From positions 1 through 45,824 of the forward strand of contig JACPQD010000037.1 in NCBI GenBank assembly GCA_016190665.1: 45,824 nucleotides of DNA, given 5' to 3'. Each line of letters begins with the position of its first letter. Position 1 is the stretch's first letter. The notes beneath the pieces were generated by a model that saw nothing but the letters and a program-made list of their open reading frames with translations, was not told where the DNA came from and searched no databases. Below, in pieces: positions 42,056-45,824 of this stretch. Source of the stretch: Chloroflexota bacterium (GTDB taxonomy: Bacteria; Chloroflexota; Dehalococcoidia; JACPQD01). Both the position numbers and the translations under genes were made by a program.

Positions 42056-45000
42056 CTACGGCAACAAATACCCTTGCTCCGACAGGCTGATGATGTACCC
42101 TCGTCCCATCTCCACCGAGTTGAACCCGGAACCGGGCCTGGCTGTCTCATACCCGGTGTCCGGATTGTACCGGTAGATGGACACCCACTTGCCCGCCAGA
42201 GAGGCCAGGTAACCCCCGAGGTTGGCTGAAGGCGCCAGGTCCATACTGGTGAAGCCGATCAGGTTCCAGCCCGCCCCCAGCGAGTACCTCGGCGCCCGGT
42301 CCAGCAACTCCTTGGGCTTGAGGGTCAGGATCAGCTCTCCATCGATGAGCGAGTTGACCCAGTAAGCTTTCCCATCCTCTATGGATGTAAGCGTACCTGT
42401 CCAGACGCCGCCCGAAACGGTGGCGAAGTCCCACCCTCCCGTGGTCGCGTTGTAGGTGTAGACTCGGTCGGCGACGCTCTTCATGACGTCCCCGATCTTG
42501 TCTTCAACCAGACGCCTGGGCGCCGAGATGAGGTTCCATCCCTTGGCCAGCTTGATGGTCACAACGGGGCTCACCGGCGTCGGTGTGGCCGTGGGCGTAG
42601 GCGTCGCCGTCGGCGTGGGCGTAACGGTGGGCGTGGGCGTAACCCTCGGCGTAGGCGTCCGGGTCGGAGTTGGCGGTGTGAATCCGCCACCGCCGCCTCC
42701 GCCCCCACCGCCGCCACCGCCAGGCACGGGTGGAGGCGCCGCCGTGGTGAAGCTGGCCTGCAAAGTGGCGTCGCAGTTGCCCGCGGTATCGCAAGAGGTC
42801 ACAGTGTAGAAGGCCTGGGTCGTGGATGGGAGGCCGGTCAGCGCTACCGAGTGCGTCGTGTCCAGACCGGCCGCCGATGCTGTTGAAACCGTCTCCCTGG
42901 TGGCGCCGAATCGCACCGTCGCGTTGGTAGCCTCGTCTGTTGTCCATGTGATCGTCGCGCCGGAGTGGGTCACGTTAGTTACGGCCACCTCCGCGATTAC
43001 CGGCGCCACGCTGTCCTCTATGATGGCCGGGACCGGCACGCGGGCGCTTTCTATCCCCCCCGCGCTCGTCGCCGAGGCGGTGAAGACGTTGAGGGCGTTC
43101 TGCGCCAGCAGGACCGTTACGCTGAAAGCGCCGGAAGCATCGGCGTTCCCGGAGCCGACGACAGTTGAAGCCGCGTCGTAGACCTTCACCAGCGTGCTCG
43201 CTGCCGCCGTTCCGTTGATGGCGAGGGTGTCCGCGTTCACGGACCTTCCGGCCAGGGGCGGCGAGACGATGGTGGGCGCCAGCGTGCCCACGTTGTCCAC
43301 GATGAACTGGGCATTGGTCGCCGGATCAAACCCGAGCCCATCGCTGGCCTGGGCGGTCACTGTCACGTTGGCGATGCCGTCATTACCTGGCGAGATAACC
43401 GCGGCGTAAGTCCAGACGTCGGTCGCCCCGGCCACAAGAGCGCTCATGGGCGCGTTAGTGACGTTCGGGCCCGCTCCCGTATAGGCTACGGAGATGGTGG
43501 GCGTGCCCAGCACCGTCGCCGTGCCGGTGAAGGTGCCGGTTATGGTCAGGGTCTCCCCGGACCTCACCGGCCTGTTCGGGCTGTAGGTCAGGTCTATGTG
43601 GGCGTATCGAGGCCTCTGGGTTATGGTGGGGACCGTCGCCGCCGGCCCTTCGCCGCCCAGCGCCGTCGCCGTGACCGTGAAGTTATTGTCCGACAAAGCG
43701 ACGAGGGGAGTACGGACCTTGAAGCCCGTCCGTCCGCGCGTCAACTGCTGCTCGCCTACCACCACACCAGTGGCGTTCTTTATCTTCACCAGGGAGTCTG
43801 CTTGGGCCGTCCCTTCTATATCATAGGTCGGCCCGCCCGTGCTGACAGGGCCCCGCGGTTTGAGGACCACCGGCGCTGGCGGGGTGACGTCCGTTACGGT
43901 GGGGACCGCCGCTGAGGGTCCCTCGTTGCCTGCCACATCCGTCGCTGTAACGGTAAAGTTATTCGCCGTCCGGGTGACCAAAGGAACGCTGATGCTGAAG
44001 GCCGCGGCGCCGGCCGCCAGTTGCTGCTGGCCGACAACTGAGCCAGCTTTCTTCACTCTGACCAGCGCGTTAGCTTCCGCTGTGCCCTGGATGGTGAAGC
44101 TGGGCGCCGCCACAGTCACCGCGGCGGCGGGTTGCGTGATGACCGGCGCCGGCGGAGGCAGGCTGTCTTGAGTTATGGTGGGCACCGCCGCCGGGGCGCC
44201 TTCGACCCCGGCGCTGTTGGTCGCTGTCACGGTGAAGCTGTTCGCCGCATTGGCCACGAGGGAAACGCTGATGCTGAAGGCCGTGGCATCGGCCGAAAGT
44301 TGCTGCTGGCCGACGACGGTCCCGGCTGCGTTCTTCACCTTGACCAGGGACCCGGCCTGGGCTGTTCCCTGGATGGTGAAGGACAACGCGGATACGGTGA
44401 CCGGTGCAGCCGGCTGAGTGATCGGCGGCGCGGGGGGAGCAACCTGCGTTATTACGGGTACGGTGGCCGGGAGGCCTTCGATGCCGACGGGATTGGTTGC
44501 CGTGACGGTGAAGTTGTTCGCCGAATTGATGACCAGGGGGACGCTGATACTGAAGGCGGTCGCGCCGCCCGCCAGTTGCTGCTGGCCGACAGCCGTTCCC
44601 GCGGCGTTCCTCACCCTGACCAGCGAGTCAGCCTCCGCGGTCCCCTGGATGGTGAAGCTGGCCCCGGGCACGGTAACGGGGGCCGCCGGTTGTGTGATCA
44701 CCGGAGCCGGAGGGACCGGGACTTGCGTTATGGTGGGGACTGCCGTCGCTGCGCCCTCGATGCCTGCCGCGTTGGTTGCCGTCACCGTGAAGTCATTCGC
44801 CAGATTGGCGATCAGGGCAACGCCGATGCCGAAGGCGGTGGCGCCGCCCGCCAGTTGCTGCTGGCCAACCACTGTACCGACGGCGTTCTTCACTTTGACC
44901 AGGGAGTTAGCCTCCGCCGTGCCCTGAATGGCGAAGGACAGCGCGGATACGGCAAGAGGGGCGGCTGGCTGCGTGATCACCGGGCCCGGTGGCAGGACAA

Positions 45001-45824
45001 TTTGAGTTATAGTGGGAACTGCCGCCGCCGGTCCCTCGTCGCCCACCGCATTCGTGGCCGTCACGGTGAAGTTGTTGACCGAATTGAGAGCGAGGGGAAC
45101 GCTGATGCTGAACGCAGTCGCTCCACCCGTCAGTTGCTGCTGGCCGACCACCGCCCCGGCTGAATTCTTCACCTTCGCCAGGGCGTCCGCCTGAGCCGTC
45201 CCCTGAATAGTGTAGGTGGCTGTGGTCGCGTTAAGCGGGCCGGCGGGTTGCGTGATGACCGGCCCGGGCGGCGCGATGGACTGGGTTATCGTGGCGACGG
45301 TCGCTGGCGACCCCTCGAGGGCAACGGCGTTCGTTGCCGTCAGGATGAAGTTGTTCAGCGAGTTGAGGGCCAGGGGAACGCTGATGCTGAAGGCGGTGGC
45401 GCCACCCGCCAGTTGCTGCTGGCCAACCACCGCCCCGGCGGCATTCTTCACTTTGACCAGGGCATTGGCCTCGGCGGTCCCCTCGATGGTGAAGGATGCT
45501 GTGGCCACCTTGACCGGCGCTGGCGGTTGCGTGATCAGCGGCGCCGCCGGGATGGGCGCCAGTTTTCCGGAGACAAGAAACAGGTTTGTCTGCAAGGAAG
45601 TCTGAATGCCGGGAATGTTGGGGTCAAGATCGACGCCGGCGGGGCCATCGACCCGGAAGAAGTTATTGCCCGTGGGGCTGCCGGTGACCGCATGGGGCGT
45701 GGCCGGATTGCCCACGTACCTTCTCCCCGTCACCGGGTCCCTGAGCTCCGGCGGGTCCGCGCCGACATTATCCCAGACGAGGAAAGGCCCGATGTTGGAG
45801 ACCAGCGCCAGGTTGAAATCGCAG
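42056..45824 (-). CDS. Giant secreted Ig-like repeat protein, N-terminus missing
   Basis: At least 1255 residues; the frame is open to the right edge, so the apparent Met at 45733 is internal. The first visible residues (FNLALVSNIGPFLVWDN, ELRDPVTGRRYVGNPATPHAV) match the N-terminal domain of the 876-residue relative, so about 170 residues should be missing. Seven Ig-like repeats of about 93 residues follow (ITQPAAPV, FTIQGTAEA, LVKVKNAAG, VVGQQQL, NNFTVTATN), then a divergent repeat, the fibronectin-like domain (WTTDEATNATVRFG), a run of 12 Gly, a Thr-Pro linker of about 40 residues, and the C-terminal GWNLIS/GYWVNSL module. Probably a surface adhesin or scaffold protein. Reverse-strand open frames over the repeats are shadows. 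Confidence 0.87.
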   Translation of the reverse strand, partial: CDFNLALVSNIGPFLVWDNVGADPPELRDPVTGRRYVGNPATPHAVTGSPTGNNFFRVDGPAGVDLDPNIPGIQTSLQTNLFLVSGKLAPIPAAPLITQPPAPVKVATASFTIEGTAEANALVKVKNAAGAVVGQQQLAGGATAFSISVPLALNSLNNFILTATNAVALEGSPATVATITQSIAPPGPVITQPAGPLNATTATYTIQGTAQADALAKVKNSAGAVVGQQQLTGGATAFSISVPLALNSVNNFTVTATNAVGDEGPAAAVPTITQIVLPPGPVITQPAAPLAVSALSFAIQGTAEANSLVKVKNAVGTVVGQQQLAGGATAFGIGVALIANLANDFTVTATNAAGIEGAATAVPTITQVPVPPAPVITQPAAPVTVPGASFTIQGTAEADSLVRVRNAAGTAVGQQQLAGGATAFSISVPLVINSANNFTVTATNPVGIEGLPATVPVITQVAPPAPPITQPAAPVTVSALSFTIQGTAQAGSLVKVKNAAGTVVGQQQLSADATAFSISVSLVANAANSFTVTATNSAGVEGAPAAVPTITQDSLPPPAPVITQPAAAVTVAAPSFTIQGTAEANALVRVKKAGSVVGQQQLAAGAAAFSISVPLVTRTANNFTVTATDVAGNEGPSAAVPTVTDVTPPAPVVLKPRGPVSTGGPTYDIEGTAQADSLVKIKNATGVVVGEQQLTRGRTGFKVRTPLVALSDNNFTVTATALGGEGPAATVPTITQRPRYAHIDLTYSPNRPVRSGETLTITGTFTGTATVLGTPTISVAYTGAGPNVTNAPMSALVAGATDVWTYAAVISPGNDGIANVTVTAQASDGLGFDPATNAQFIVDNVGTLAPTIVSPPLAGRSVNADTLAINGTAAASTLVKVYDAASTVVGSGNADASGAFSVTVLLAQNALNVFTASATSAGGIESARVPVPAIIEDSVAPVIAEVAVTNVTHSGATITWTTDEATNATVRFGATRETVSTASAAGLDTTHSVALTGLPSTTQAFYTVTSCDTAGNCDATLQASFTTAAPPPVPGGGGGGGGGGGGGFTPPTPTRTPTPRVTPTPTVTPTPTATPTPTATPTPVSPVVTIKLAKGWNLISAPRRLVEDKIGDVMKSVADRVYTYNATTGGWDFATVSGGVWTGTLTSIEDGKAYWVNSLIDGELILTLKPKELLDRAPRYSLGAGWNLIGFTSMDLAPSANLGGYLASLAGKWVSIYRYNPDTGYETARPGSGFNSVEMGRGYIISLSEQGYLLP
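43615..45550 (-). repeat. Seven tandem repeats of 276-279 bp within a gene
   Basis: The marker GTTGCTGCTGG (GQQQL codons) recurs at about 43745, 44021, 44300, 44576, 44855, 45134 and 45413, that is every 276 or 279 bases. Copies are diverged but in frame; each encodes one Ig-like domain. Confidence 0.9.

Noticed and set aside
44132..45163. 343-residue plus-strand open frame over the repeat array
   Set aside because: It is Arg/Asp-rich and repetitive in step with the 279-bp repeats on the other strand; a shadow of the Ig-like gene.
43615..45550. CRISPR or satellite array
   Set aside because: The unit is 276-279 bp, in frame, and encodes protein domains; no short direct repeats with unique spacers are present anywhere in the window.

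Overview
The window looks like a piece of a Chloroflexota genome, probably Dehalococcoidia-like. The clues are an HspR-type heat-shock repressor with a HAIR-like operator and, elsewhere, a perfect CIRCE element; a single-chain AccD-AccA carboxyltransferase; lipoprotein solute-binding proteins with Pro/Ala/Thr-rich linkers; a double-hotdog dehydratase; and large secreted Ig-like proteins with Gly and Thr-Pro linkers. No rRNA or tRNA is visible, so the assignment is inference from gene content.

Layout. (1) 1-2345: stress and transcription block. hspR-dnaK (minus; dnaK cut by the left edge) and a sigma-70 gene (plus) diverge from one 39-bp control region. Two consensus promoters overlap back to back there, and their -35 boxes are the two arms of the HAIR-like palindrome. 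(2) 2830-19936: accessory metabolic island. A LysR regulator diverges from a long plus-strand series: glycyl radical enzyme, two solute-binding lipoproteins, an MmgE/PrpD protein, a third solute-binding lipoprotein, a 366-residue conserved protein, a UGSC-family selenoprotein read through an in-frame TGA, a fourth solute-binding lipoprotein, and two tandem 477-residue barrel-like proteins. No permease or ATPase accompanies the four binding proteins and no activase accompanies the radical enzyme. (3) 20174-28928: TauE/SafE exporter, family-4 uracil-DNA glycosylase, RNase J, FtsK, fused AccDA, and a 4-hydroxybutyryl-CoA dehydratase-like flavoprotein with the full Fe-S ligand set. (4) 28929-37194: GT39-type membrane glycosyltransferase (minus), second MmgE/PrpD, a CIRCE-preceded FmdB-like zinc ribbon plus dtd, a double-hotdog dehydratase, and an IscR/Rrf2 regulator followed by a cysteine desulfurase. 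(5) 37332-45824 (minus): three related secreted proteins with Ig-like repeats and a shared C-terminal module; the third runs off the right edge and carries seven repeats of about 93 residues.

The most interesting point is the selenoprotein at 14579-15157. Ordinary gene calling splits it at the TGA. Translation through the TGA gives the Sec-Gly-Ser-Cys motif, and a two-part SECIS-like hairpin starts at the next base. With the 366-residue partner, radical enzyme, MmgE/PrpD and four orphan binding proteins, it marks an uncharacterised, probably anaerobic, uptake and catabolism system. Substrate and pathway cannot be read from the sequence. Hairpins sharing GACCGACTCGG or GGTTTTGGAAACCG recur between transcription units throughout the window.
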